Assembly (NCBI RefSeq): GCF_042219825.1
Contig: NZ_JBHJHQ010000003.1
Location: 434,001 to 498,000 of the forward strand
Source of the DNA: JBHJHP01 sp042219825
GTDB lineage: Bacteria; Bacteroidota; Bacteroidia; Bacteroidales; UBA5342
Direction of reading: 5' to 3'
DNA length: 64,000 nucleotides
A program made the translations under genes and the position numbers. This document shows, in pieces, positions 47,706 to 55,665 of the stretch (positions are counted from its first letter, which is position 1; the number at the start of each line of letters is the position of its first letter). A model generated the notes under the pieces. That model was not told where the DNA came from. It did no database searches and saw only the letters and a program-made list of their open reading frames with translations.

Positions 47706-48830
47706 ATGGATATTTGGAAAGAAGTCAGAAAGGAATTCCCTGTTTGCAAAGAGTTTGTGTATCTGAATCCTGCCGGAGGCTCACCTCTTTCGGCAAGTGC
47801 TGCTCAGCAGGCCAGGCAATTCTATGATGAGATACTGGCCCAGGGCGATAATTTATATGAAGAATGGCTGGAACGAACCGAAGTAACCCGCCAGATGGTG
47901 GCCGAATACATTGGAGCCGATGCCAGCGAGATCGCCTTTACCACCAACACCTCTCATGGGATGAACCTGGTAGCTCAGATGAATAAGAACAAGGGCAAAG
48001 TTCTCACCATGCATGACGAATTTCCTTCATCCACCTTTCCATGGCTAAACCAGGGTGTTGCCTTAAAAATGGTTGAACCGAAGGACGGATTCCGCTATCC
48101 CATTGAAAAAATTGAAGCAAGTCTCGATCCGGATGTAAAAATCCTGATGACCAGCTATGTGCAGTATTGCACCGGGTTCCGGCAGGACCTGGAAGCTCTG
48201 GGGGAATTATGCAGGCGAAAAAACCTGATTTTTGTGGTTAACGCTACACAGGCCATTCCGGTATTTCCTGTGGATGTTAAAAAATGGAACATCGATTTCC
48301 TGGTCTTTACCGGTCTGAAGTGGGCTACGGCAGGATATGGTATTGGCGGACTTTATATCAGTAAAAAATGGCTTACCGGAGGGAAACTTCCGTTTGCAGG
48401 CTGGCTCAGCATTGAAGATCCGGAACAAATGGACAACCTGAAATTTGAACCGGAGGAACGTGCCTCCGTGGTTGAATCCGGATGTCCGCATTTTGCGCCT
48501 GTATTTGCACTGAAAGGGGCGTTGGAGCTTTTTAAACGCATCGGTAAAGAACAAGTCACCTCGCATGTGCTTGGGCTCACCACTTACCTTCAAAAAAAAC
48601 TGAAAGCACTTGGGGCTGAACTGACCAGTCCTGAAGATGAAAAACATATGTCCGGGATTACCATTATAAAAACCACGCAGGCAACCGAGCTTGTCTCAGA
48701 ACTCCGGGACAAAAACATCATCGTCAGTCCACGTGGACAGGGCGTACGGGTATCTGTTAATATTTTCAATAACAAAGAAGATATTGATGTGCTGATTGAG
48801 GCTTTGGAACAACACAGGGATTTATTCTAA
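47706..48830 (+). CDS. Class V aminotransferase / cysteine desulfurase-like PLP enzyme
   Basis: The 374-residue protein has the class V fold: YLNPAGGSPLSASAAQ at the N-terminus, FTTNTSHGMNLVAQ (PLP phosphate contact), VNATQAIPVFPVDV with the PLP-pairing region, and the Schiff-base Lys in FTGLKWATAG (about residue 204). Related proteins include isopenicillin N epimerase-like enzymes, cysteine desulfurases and amino-acid racemases. No catalytic Cys loop typical of NifS/SufS is evident, so a desulfurase role is less likely. It is cytoplasmic and monocistronic, divergent from the tryptophanase-like gene. Confidence 0.85.
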   Translation: MDIWKEVRKEFPVCKEFVYLNPAGGSPLSASAAQQARQFYDEILAQGDNLYEEWLERTEVTRQMVAEYIGADASEIAFTTNTSHGMNLVAQMNKNKGKVLTMHDEFPSSTFPWLNQGVALKMVEPKDGFRYPIEKIEASLDPDVKILMTSYVQYCTGFRQDLEALGELCRRKNLIFVVNATQAIPVFPVDVKKWNIDFLVFTGLKWATAGYGIGGLYISKKWLTGGKLPFAGWLSIEDPEQMDNLKFEPEERASVVESGCPHFAPVFALKGALELFKRIGKEQVTSHVLGLTTYLQKKLKALGAELTSPEDEKHMSGITIIKTTQATELVSELRDKNIIVSPRGQGVRVSVNIFNNKEDIDVLIEALEQHRDLF

Positions 48831-48898
48831 GGACTGGTGCTGATATTAGATGTTTAAACCGGTTTTATCCTGTGATTATGCTGTAGCTTCCTTTGTTA

Positions 48899-49627
48899 CT
48901 ACATCAATCCCATTTGCTCCAGCTGTTCCATCACCTCTTTTTTATAGCTTCTGCTGATTGGGATGGAATTTTTCCCGATCTCTAAGTATTCTTTGGTATA
49001 GGAATCAATATACTTTGGCGCCACAATATAGGATCTGTGAACTCTCAAAAAACGGCCCTGCGGTAGTACGGCTTCAATATTGGAGAGGGTTTCACGCGTA
49101 ACAATTACGACTTCGGTTGTGTGAATTTTAAGGTAATCGCTCAGACTTTCAATAAAAACGATATCTGAAAAGTTAATTTTTATCATTTTACGGTCGGAAC
49201 GCACGAACATAAAATCATTCTTCTCTTTACCTGCTTCATCCTTATGTGTTTCTGCAATAACATGCTGTTCATCAAAATACTTCTGCACGGATTGCAGGAG
49301 GCGTTCAAATGAAATTGGTTTGAGCAGGTAATCCACAGCTTTCAGGTCAAACCCATCCACAGCATATTCACGGTAAGCCGTCGTAAAAATTATTTTTACA
49401 TCCCTGCTAACCGTTTTGGCCAGCGACAATCCTGATATCTCCGGCATATTGATGTCCAAAAACATCAGATCGACTGATTGATGCTGAAGAATATTAAATG
49501 CTTCCAGGGCATTTTTACAAATTCCGGTAATCTCTACCGAACTGATTTTGGAAAGGTGATTCTCCAGTACATCCCTGGCGATGGCTTCATCATCTACGAT
49601 CAGGCACTTTATAGACTTTGGGCTCAT
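48899..49627 (-). CDS. LytTR-family response regulator
   Basis: The 242-residue protein has a REC domain (about 6-120, DDEAIARDVLENHL, phospho-acceptor Asp in MFLDINMPEIS near 57, Lys in LLKPISFERL) and a LytTR DNA-binding domain (about 140-242, IVFIESLSDYLKIHT, FLRVHRSYIV, ISRSYKK). It is a cytoplasmic transcription regulator. Its start overlaps the stop of the kinase gene by 4 bases (ATGA), showing translational coupling with its partner. Confidence 0.94.
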   Translation of the reverse strand: MSPKSIKCLIVDDEAIARDVLENHLSKISSVEITGICKNALEAFNILQHQSVDLMFLDINMPEISGLSLAKTVSRDVKIIFTTAYREYAVDGFDLKAVDYLLKPISFERLLQSVQKYFDEQHVIAETHKDEAGKEKNDFMFVRSDRKMIKINFSDIVFIESLSDYLKIHTTEVVIVTRETLSNIEAVLPQGRFLRVHRSYIVAPKYIDSYTKEYLEIGKNSIPISRSYKKEVMEQLEQMGLM

Positions 49628-50709
49628 TGTTGCGTTTGGTTAATATTCTGTATGACTAAAATTGTGGTATACAGGTCACTTTCTGTAAACTGATTCAGTT
49701 GATATGCTCCCTTGTAGTTTAACTCCAGCCGCTTTTTAATGTTCTCTATCCCTATTCCGCCATTTACTGTTGTCTGATGATCCGGCTTAAAAGAATTGTC
49801 AACCCGAAAATACAAGGCGTTATCTTCCATTTTCACGGTTATACTAATCCGGAGTTTATTGCGTATCACCGATCCGTGTTTGAAGGCGTTTTCAACGAAT
49901 GGGATGAGCATCATCGGTGCTATTTCAGTGTCTTCTGATATCTTACTGGTTTCAAAGCTGACCTCCAATACATCAGAAAACCTGATCTCCTCCAGTTCGA
50001 TGTATTCTCTTATATGTTCTATTTCGTCTTTTAATCTGACAGCCGGCTTATTTACCTGGTATAAGATATAATCCAAAAGGTTGGACAACTTTAAAATGAT
50101 ATCCGGTGTTTGCGTGGACTGTTTGATGGCAAACCCATAAATCGTGTTCAGTGTATTGAATAAGAAATGGGGCTGGATCTGTTGTTTCAAATAGCTCAGC
50201 TCCTGTTCCTTCAGTTGCAGCTGTGTATTCAGAATCTTATTCTCCAGTTCTTTATTTAGAGTCGCCATTTTGCTGTTTCTGCTGACAATATTGGCAGATG
50301 CGACCAGGCCAGTAACAAGATAAACCAGGATGAGCACAAAGGTAAAATTCTTGCTCATCGGAGGCATGTTGGTCACATTAAACTTCAGGATTAGGATCAG
50401 ACAGGCATAGATTATCAGCACGATTGCGTAGGACGTAAAAATAAGCAGGTAAAAAGAATAAAGCGCAAATTTACCATATCTCTTCTTTAGTAAATACTCC
50501 GGTATTAACTTAAATATAGTTAGGTAAGTGGTGATCATAGTAACCGGAAGCAAGCCACTGGAGAACCAGGTAACATACACTTCATCGGTAGAATTATAGC
50601 TGAAAAAATATGCGTAAAAGAACCATATTACCACCCAGAAAAGCAGATGAAAAGGTAATGTCTTACCCCGTTTTAATTCATTTAAATCAAAGAGGTCTAT
50701 CCTACTCAT
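49624..50709 (-). CDS. LytS/YehU-type sensor histidine kinase
   Basis: The 361-residue protein has four membrane helices in the first 150 residues (about 20-40, 50-70, 80-110, 120-142) and a coiled linker (NKELENKILNTQLQLKEQEL). A His_kinase domain follows with the phospho-His in QIQPHFLFNTLNTIYGFA near 183, and an HATPase domain with PFVENAFKHG and NGGIGIENIKKRL. It lacks a large sensory domain; the membrane region is probably the sensor. It is coupled to the LytTR regulator by a 4-base overlap. The regulated genes are unknown; the ExbB-like pair beyond the repeat region is divergent from it and could be a target. Confidence 0.93.
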   Translation of the reverse strand: MSRIDLFDLNELKRGKTLPFHLLFWVVIWFFYAYFFSYNSTDEVYVTWFSSGLLPVTMITTYLTIFKLIPEYLLKKRYGKFALYSFYLLIFTSYAIVLIIYACLILILKFNVTNMPPMSKNFTFVLILVYLVTGLVASANIVSRNSKMATLNKELENKILNTQLQLKEQELSYLKQQIQPHFLFNTLNTIYGFAIKQSTQTPDIILKLSNLLDYILYQVNKPAVRLKDEIEHIREYIELEEIRFSDVLEVSFETSKISEDTEIAPMMLIPFVENAFKHGSVIRNKLRISITVKMEDNALYFRVDNSFKPDHQTTVNGGIGIENIKKRLELNYKGAYQLNQFTESDLYTTILVIQNINQTQQ

Positions 50710-50886
50710 AACTAATATTCCTGAACAATATTAACGAAAAAGTATCAGAATTGAAGGAATTATCGGTGTTCAACCGTTTTACGCCCTTTTTCTGTTTGCT
50801 GTTTAGTTTAAAGTCCTTATTGTGCTAAACAAACCCTTAAACCAGTCACTGGTCGCATTTTGTAAAATTGAATTTTTTTAATTCAT

Positions 50887-50894
50887 ACATTTGA
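50887..50894 (+). promoter_or_regulatory. Candidate -7 box, left copy (TACATTTG)
   Basis: Exact TAnnTTTG match inside the left 17-bp repeat. A TTTTG lies about 23 bases upstream, close to the usual -33 spacing, so this copy may be the original promoter of the ExbB-like gene. Confidence 0.4.
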
Positions 50895-51075
50895 ATCGTT
50901 ATTGTTCGGAGAACATAACATCTTGTCCCTACAGGACAATTTTATTAACGGTATATTACTTTTACCAATGTCTTGTCCCTCCGGGACAGTCCCGGAGGGA
51001 CTTTATATAGGTAAAAAGTTTATTAGGTATAAAAAATGAAGTCCCGTACGGGACGCAATAAAAAAGGATAAAAAT

Positions 51076-51083
51076 ACATTTGA
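51076..51083 (+). promoter_or_regulatory. Candidate -7 box, right copy (TACATTTG)
   Basis: Exact TAnnTTTG match in the right 17-bp repeat, 21 bases before the ExbB-like start codon. Its upstream flank is repeat DNA and has no evident -33 TTG, so it may be weaker than the left copy. Confidence 0.4.
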
Positions 51084-51103
51084 ATCGTTAAAACCTCATT
51101 ATC

Positions 51104-51481
51104 ATGGCACTATTTGAAAAACTACAGGATGCAGGACTATTCATCAGCTATCCGATTATAATTATTCTGATCATTGAAATTGTTCTCTTTGTACGGGCTT
51201 TGCCCCAACAAAACAAATACGACCGCACCATCAAACTGTTGATTTCTTTAGGATGGTTCGCCATAGCCTGGGGCTACCTTGGTCGTACACTGGGTCTTAT
51301 TGAAGCCTTTGACAACGTAGCAGCCTCGGGTGAAATTACACCCAGCATGCTGTCGGGCGGACTCAAAAAAGCCTTGCTCGGTCCTTTAATGGGTATAATA
51401 ACGTTCATTATCGCACGCGCAGGGATACTGGTACTCCATTTCATAAGTGAAAAATCCGAAAACATAAAGACTGTTGATTAA
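51104..51481 (+). CDS. Small MotA/TolQ/ExbB proton-channel-family protein
   Basis: The 125-residue protein has three membrane helices (about 14-34, 45-62, 88-115) and the family pattern: a helix, then GWFAIAWGYLGRTLGLIEAFDNVAASGEITPSMLSGGLKKALLGPLMGI. The GLIEAFD-to-LSGGL...ALL stretch corresponds to the ExbB/TolQ segment GLxxAF...A..GIAEAL. It is at the small end for the family and keeps only the channel core. No ExbD/TolR partner is adjacent. The downstream gene overlaps its stop codon. A role in energising an outer-membrane process is likely, but unproven. Confidence 0.75.
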   Translation: MALFEKLQDAGLFISYPIIIILIIEIVLFVRALPQQNKYDRTIKLLISLGWFAIAWGYLGRTLGLIEAFDNVAASGEITPSMLSGGLKKALLGPLMGIITFIIARAGILVLHFISEKSENIKTVD

Positions 51482-51854
51482 GAAAATTATAACTATATCA
51501 GGTATTGCAGGCGCTTTGCTTTTAGTAATCCGCCTGCTTGGACTATTTATAACCTTACCTTATAAGGACATCTTCCTTATTGCCGGCCTGGTGCTGCTGT
51601 TTGTAGTTTGTTTACCCTTGGTTATGGTTGAGAAAAATACACCTTACAGATCTAAACAGAGCGTAAATCAATCTTCATCATCGCCTGATCATAAGAATGA
51701 AGACAGCAAAACAGATGACAAGGATACCTATACAGGCTGGGGAATGAATGATTCCCCATTCAGATCCCGTAAATCCGGTTTAAGTTGGGGAGGTGGCAAT
51801 ATTAAAGCCTCCAATGCCCAAAGAGAAACACGACGACGATTTCTGAAAAAATAA
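51474..51854 (+). CDS. Small membrane protein with charged C-terminal tail, TTG start
   Basis: I do not recognise this 126-residue protein. It has two hydrophobic segments (about 5-25 and 33-52), then a Ser/Asp/Lys-rich tail with GWGMNDSPFRSRKSG and LSWGGGNI. It starts with TTG at 51474, overlapping the stop of the ExbB-like gene by 8 bases, so the pair is coupled. The stop codon lies inside the first of three 22-bp repeats, so its 3' end may have been changed by an insertion. A partner role for the ExbB-like protein is possible but not shown. Confidence 0.6.
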   Translation: MIKKIITISGIAGALLLVIRLLGLFITLPYKDIFLIAGLVLLFVVCLPLVMVEKNTPYRSKQSVNQSSSSPDHKNEDSKTDDKDTYTGWGMNDSPFRSRKSGLSWGGGNIKASNAQRETRRRFLKK

Positions 51855-51914
51855 AGGTACATTTTGATCAAAATAAAGGTACATTTTTGTTGAAAAGAAG
51901 GTATGTTTTAAGCT
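51849..51914. repeat. Three 22-bp tandem repeats, IS21-end-like
   Basis: Repeat units are 51849-51870, 51871-51892 and 51893-51914, each exactly 22 bases. The first two share AAATAAAGGTACATTTT; the third is degenerate (AAAAGAAGGTATGTTTT). Multiple spaced ~20-bp repeats of this kind, with GGTACA cores, resemble the transposase-binding repeats at IS21-family ends in Bacteroidota. No istA/istB is nearby, so it would be a remnant or solo end. Confidence 0.55.
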
Positions 51915-52148
51915 AGCCCCGTAATATTCTGAATAAAAGCTTATTACAGTCGTGCAAAAACAAGCCTTTAGCGAATTAAAAAATTACTTTAAAACCTCTG
52001 AAAATATTCAAATACTCCTCTTTTATTATCAACTCCATTTTACATCTTTTCTAATTTTCGAAATACGCTACTAAGAAATAAATTTGTTTCTTAACATTTA
52101 TATTTTGATATTTGTATACGCAATTAGAAATAGCGTACTAAAAAAAAT
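51855..52148. promoter_or_regulatory. Leader and operator-like region of the RM island
   Basis: The 294 bases before the first island gene have no ORF. A 20-bp near-palindrome (52073-52092) contains TAAATTTG (52079-52086), a TAnnTTTG -7 box; TTTTC at about 52055-52059 lies about 20 bases upstream. Inverted 7-mers TACGCTA (52064-52070) and TAGCGTA (52131-52137) flank it, and a further TACGC is at 52117-52121. Promoter and operator overlap, so repression or autoregulation is likely; the binding protein is unknown. Confidence 0.5.
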
Positions 52149-52736
52149 ATGAGATGTCAGTTAAATGATATTGCACAAATATATTACGGCCCTTATGAAA
52201 AGGCCAAAATAAAAGGAAACATAAAATATCTCGTTTCCAGCCACTTCGACGAACTTCTGGAGCCATCACTATTCAAAGAATCATTTGTGGATACCATAAA
52301 AGATGCTGACAAATACATTTTGCAGACAAATGATGTCATTGTTACAGGTAAAGGACAGCGGCTGTTTGCCTGGGCATATAAAGAAGAATTTGGTAAGACA
52401 ATTCCATCTTCGCTCTTTTATATTGTCAGGCTAAAGAATTCCACAGGGATTATCAGTGAGTTTCTGTCCATTACCTTGAATTCTGAAAGAATAATACACA
52501 AATTGAAGGCATTAAGCGGAGGCACTTCCATCCCATCCATACAAAAAAAGGAACTGGAACAATTGATCATCAATATCCCAACTTTAGAAAAACAAAAACA
52601 GGTCATTGAATTATCAAAGCTCCTTGGAAAAGACGTGGATCTGGCAAATCAATTATTAGAAAAAAAGAAAGCCATAAAGACAGGTTTGCTTAATATTGCA
52701 ATTAACCAGGAAATAAATGAATTAAATGAGCAATAA
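52149..52736 (+). CDS. Half-size HsdS-like protein with one target recognition domain
   Basis: The 195-residue protein matches one half of a type I specificity subunit: a single TRD (about 1-140) and the conserved helix region (SGGTSIPSIQKKELEQLIINIPTLEKQKQVIELSKLLG, about 120-165), then LLEKKKAIKTGLLNIAI. HsdS normally has two TRDs and about 400 residues. Such half proteins can pair with each other to make a palindromic target, or be remnants. It is the first gene of the island, starts with ATG at 52149 and overlaps hsdM by 11 bases, so it is translated together with HsdM. A full HsdS lies downstream. Confidence 0.8.
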   Translation: MRCQLNDIAQIYYGPYEKAKIKGNIKYLVSSHFDELLEPSLFKESFVDTIKDADKYILQTNDVIVTGKGQRLFAWAYKEEFGKTIPSSLFYIVRLKNSTGIISEFLSITLNSERIIHKLKALSGGTSIPSIQKKELEQLIINIPTLEKQKQVIELSKLLGKDVDLANQLLEKKKAIKTGLLNIAINQEINELNEQ

Positions 52737-54225
52737 ATTATCACAATCAACCATTAATGCTACAGTATGGAGAGCATGCGATACCTTTAGAGGAACCCTT
52801 GATCCGGCTCAATACAAAGACTATATTTTAACCATGCTCTTTGTAAAATACATTTCCGATGTACACAAAGAAAAAAAGGAAGAGTACGAAAAGAAATACA
52901 ACGGCGATGAAATTCGTATTGAACGCGCATTAAAATATGAGCGATTTAAAATGCATGAAGAAAGTTCATTCGATTATCTGTACGAACAACGAAATGCCGA
53001 CAATTTAGGGGAACTCATTAATGTAGCACTGGAAAACATTGAGGATGCTAACAGGGAAAAACTTGAAAAGGTATTCCGGAACATCGACTTTAATTCGGAA
53101 CCTAACCTGGGACAAACCAAAGATCGTAACCGTCGTTTAAAAAACCTGCTAATGGATTTTGCAGTTTTGGACCTGCGCCCATCCAATCTGGAAGACAACG
53201 ATGTGATTGGTGATGCCTACGAATTTTTAATATCCCGCTTTGCCTCCGACGCCGGTAAAAAAGCCGGTGAGTTTTACACTCCTCCCGGGGTTTCCACTCT
53301 GCTGGCTAAGCTGGTTGAACCTAAAGAAGAAGATCGCATTTATGATCCGACGTGCGGATCAGGTTCGCTACTTTTAAAAGCAGCAAGAGAAGTTGGCAGC
53401 CCTAATTTCTCGTTGAGCGGACAGGAAGTAAATGGAAGTACCTGGGCACTTGCCCGCATGAACATGTTCCTGCATGGAAGGGACAATGCTACCATTGAAT
53501 GGGGTGATACTTTAAATAATCCCTTGCATAAAGAAAATGATACAATAAAGAAATTTGACATCGTTGTTGCTAATCCTCCGTTCTCACTGGATAAGTGGGG
53601 AGCCGATATGGCTGCTAGCGACCAGTACGGACGTTTCTGGCGTGGCGTGCCACCCAAAAGCAAAGGCGACTATGCCTTTATTTCCCACATGGTGGAATCT
53701 TTAAACGAACATGGACGTGCTGGCGTGGTATTACCGCATGGTGTATTGTTTCGTGGAAGTTCCGAAGGGAAAATCCGTAAAGCGTTAATTGAAGAAAATA
53801 AATTGAAGGCAGTGATAGGCCTGCCGGCCAACCTGTTTTTTGGAACCGGTATTCCGGCCTGTATTCTCATTTTTGACAAAAGCCGATCAACAGATAAGGG
53901 ACAGGATAAAAATGTGTTATTTATTGATGCCAGCAGAGATTTTGAAAACGGAAAAAACCAAAACTTCTTACGAGAAGAAGATATTGACAAAATATACCAA
54001 ACATATAAAAACAGGAAAAGTATTGACAAATACAGCTATGTAGCAACGTTGGACGAAATTCGGGAAAACGACTACAATCTCAACATTCCCCGTTATGTAG
54101 ATACATTTGAAGAGGAAGAACCGATTGACATTGCAGCCACCCAAAAGGAAATTGAGTCAATAAAAAACGAGATGACAGCCGTGGAGGAGCAAATGGCTGC
54201 TTACTTAAAAGAATTAGGGTACTAA
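52726..54225 (+). CDS. hsdM: Type I restriction-modification methyltransferase HsdM
   Basis: The 499-residue protein has an HsdM N-terminal helical domain (about 1-140, LSQSTINATVWRACDTFRG) and the N6-adenine methyltransferase domain. Motif I is DPTCGSGSLLL (about 205-215) and catalytic motif IV is NPPF (about 282-285). FYTPPGVSTLLAKLVEP and GVVLPHGVLFRGSSEGKIR are typical. Length is normal. It methylates adenine at the site chosen by HsdS. It overlaps the half-HsdS gene and is followed 12 bases later by the Fic gene. Confidence 0.95.
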   Translation: MSNKLSQSTINATVWRACDTFRGTLDPAQYKDYILTMLFVKYISDVHKEKKEEYEKKYNGDEIRIERALKYERFKMHEESSFDYLYEQRNADNLGELINVALENIEDANREKLEKVFRNIDFNSEPNLGQTKDRNRRLKNLLMDFAVLDLRPSNLEDNDVIGDAYEFLISRFASDAGKKAGEFYTPPGVSTLLAKLVEPKEEDRIYDPTCGSGSLLLKAAREVGSPNFSLSGQEVNGSTWALARMNMFLHGRDNATIEWGDTLNNPLHKENDTIKKFDIVVANPPFSLDKWGADMAASDQYGRFWRGVPPKSKGDYAFISHMVESLNEHGRAGVVLPHGVLFRGSSEGKIRKALIEENKLKAVIGLPANLFFGTGIPACILIFDKSRSTDKGQDKNVLFIDASRDFENGKNQNFLREEDIDKIYQTYKNRKSIDKYSYVATLDEIRENDYNLNIPRYVDTFEEEEPIDIAATQKEIESIKNEMTAVEEQMAAYLKELGY

Positions 54226-54237
54226 AACATTTGAAAA

Positions 54238-55650
54238 ATGCCGTATAAAGAAAACTTGTTGCGAGCCGTTGAATTAAAAAAAGAACTGGATGCCTTTCGG
54301 CCCTTAACACAAGAAGTGGAACAGCGCATCATGCAAAAATTCAGGCTCGACTGGAATTATCATTCTTCTAATATTGAGGGCAATAAACTAAGCTATGGAG
54401 AAACCAAAGCCCTTTTGTTATTTGGCGTAACGGCTCAGGCGAAACCTTTGCATGACCATCTTGAAATGCAGGGTCACGACGAGGCCATAAAATGGCTGGA
54501 AGAACTGATTGCAGAAAAAAGACCTTTAAACGAAACTTTTATCTGCCAGTTGCATGAATTGATCCTGAAAGAGCCGTATGAAATGCCTGCTCAGACTCCT
54601 GATGGAAAGCCAACAAAAAGAATGATCACCCTGGGTAAATACAAAACAGTACCCAACCACGTATTGACCCAAACAGGTGAAATGTTCTATTTTGCAACGC
54701 CGGAGGAAACACCGTCCAAAATGGCGGACCTGATGGAATGGTACAAAAACGAATCTGCAAAATCAGATATGAATCCGGTTCTCCTGGCTATTGAATTTCA
54801 TTACCGGTTCATTCGCATCCATCCTTTTGACGATGGTAACGGACGTCTGGCCAGACTGCTGATGAATTTTATTTTAATGAAACATGGTTATCCGCCGGCT
54901 ATTGTAAAAACGGAAGACAAAGAGAACTACTTTGCAGCGCTTCAACAAGCTGATGCCGGTAACCTGGGTTTCTTTTTCGATTATGTCACCGCTCTGGTGA
55001 ATCATTCCCTTGAACTGATGTTAAAAGGAGCCAGAGGAGAGAATATTGACGAAGACGATGATCTGGATAAACAACTGGCCTTGTTAAAACAGGAAGTTGA
55101 TGCCGAAGATGAGGATAACGAAATAAAACTGGAATTAACCGAAACCGTGTTTGGACAATGCATGGAAAGCTGGTGTTTTACTTTGTTTGAAAAACTGGCA
55201 GCCGTAACGGTTAAGTTTAATGATTTTTACAGTAAGCCCGGTCATTCCGTAAGTTTTATGCTGGATGGTAAAGGACCATTTCGCACGTTTTCAGAGTTAC
55301 TAAGCTTAAACGCTTTACAACAAATATATACCGTGCATAAAAACGATAAGGCTCTTTCAAAAGCCGAAGCCTATTTTGAAGCAGCTTTTGGAGCCTATAA
55401 AAAAGGGGGATTAAACCCGTTTGGGTGTATGTACCGGTTGACCGTTGATTTCGATAAATACAATTACAAGCTATCCTATCCGGTTTTCAGCCCGGATATA
55501 AAGCTACAAAAAAACATAGAAATACAGCGGTTGCTGCATAAACCGGTAAGCGACGAAGAAATTAACATGATTGTTAAGGCCTGGGGACAAACCTTATATG
55601 AGCATCTGCAATACAACAGAAAAAACCTTAACAAAAAAACGGACCAGTAA
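54238..55650 (+). CDS. Fic-domain AMPylase-type protein (class II) inside the RM operon
   Basis: Fic proteins transfer AMP or other nucleotide parts onto target proteins. The 470-residue protein has the full motif HPFDDGNGR (about 195-203) with its catalytic His, and LARLL after it. A self-inhibiting motif of the (S/T)xxxE(G/N) type, SSNIEG, is seen near residues 42-47, which defines the class II arrangement with the inhibitory helix N-terminal to the Fic core. The C-terminal half (about 270-470) is acidic and unrecognised. It is enclosed by hsdM and hsdS with 12- and 15-base gaps on one strand, so it is very likely cotranscribed. Its target is unknown; a toxin-like or regulatory role in the RM island is inference. 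Confidence 0.9.
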   Translation: MPYKENLLRAVELKKELDAFRPLTQEVEQRIMQKFRLDWNYHSSNIEGNKLSYGETKALLLFGVTAQAKPLHDHLEMQGHDEAIKWLEELIAEKRPLNETFICQLHELILKEPYEMPAQTPDGKPTKRMITLGKYKTVPNHVLTQTGEMFYFATPEETPSKMADLMEWYKNESAKSDMNPVLLAIEFHYRFIRIHPFDDGNGRLARLLMNFILMKHGYPPAIVKTEDKENYFAALQQADAGNLGFFFDYVTALVNHSLELMLKGARGENIDEDDDLDKQLALLKQEVDAEDEDNEIKLELTETVFGQCMESWCFTLFEKLAAVTVKFNDFYSKPGHSVSFMLDGKGPFRTFSELLSLNALQQIYTVHKNDKALSKAEAYFEAAFGAYKKGGLNPFGCMYRLTVDFDKYNYKLSYPVFSPDIKLQKNIEIQRLLHKPVSDEEINMIVKAWGQTLYEHLQYNRKNLNKKTDQ

Positions 55651-55665
55651 ACCAAATCCCTGAGT

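Larger units (their letters stand above)
50710..51103. repeat. Repeat-rich intergenic region with palindromic GTCCC units and duplicated promoter
   Basis: This 394-base gap has no gene. A 17-bp perfect direct repeat (50885-50901 and 51074-51090) brackets a palindromic element. Within it, GTCCC/GGGAC-type palindromes occur at about 50925-50936, 50975-50986, 50989-51001 and 51041-51054. Arms ending in TTTTACC (about 50960-50966) and GGTAAAA (about 51010-51016) would form a larger cruciform. This looks like an inserted, self-complementary extragenic element. The direct repeat contains TACATTTG, a TAnnTTTG promoter box, so the downstream gene may have two promoters. Confidence 0.65.

Noticed and set aside
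51915..52054. A transposase or integrase for the RM island
   Set aside because: No frame in this gap or inside the island encodes one; the IS21-like assignment rests only on the repeats.
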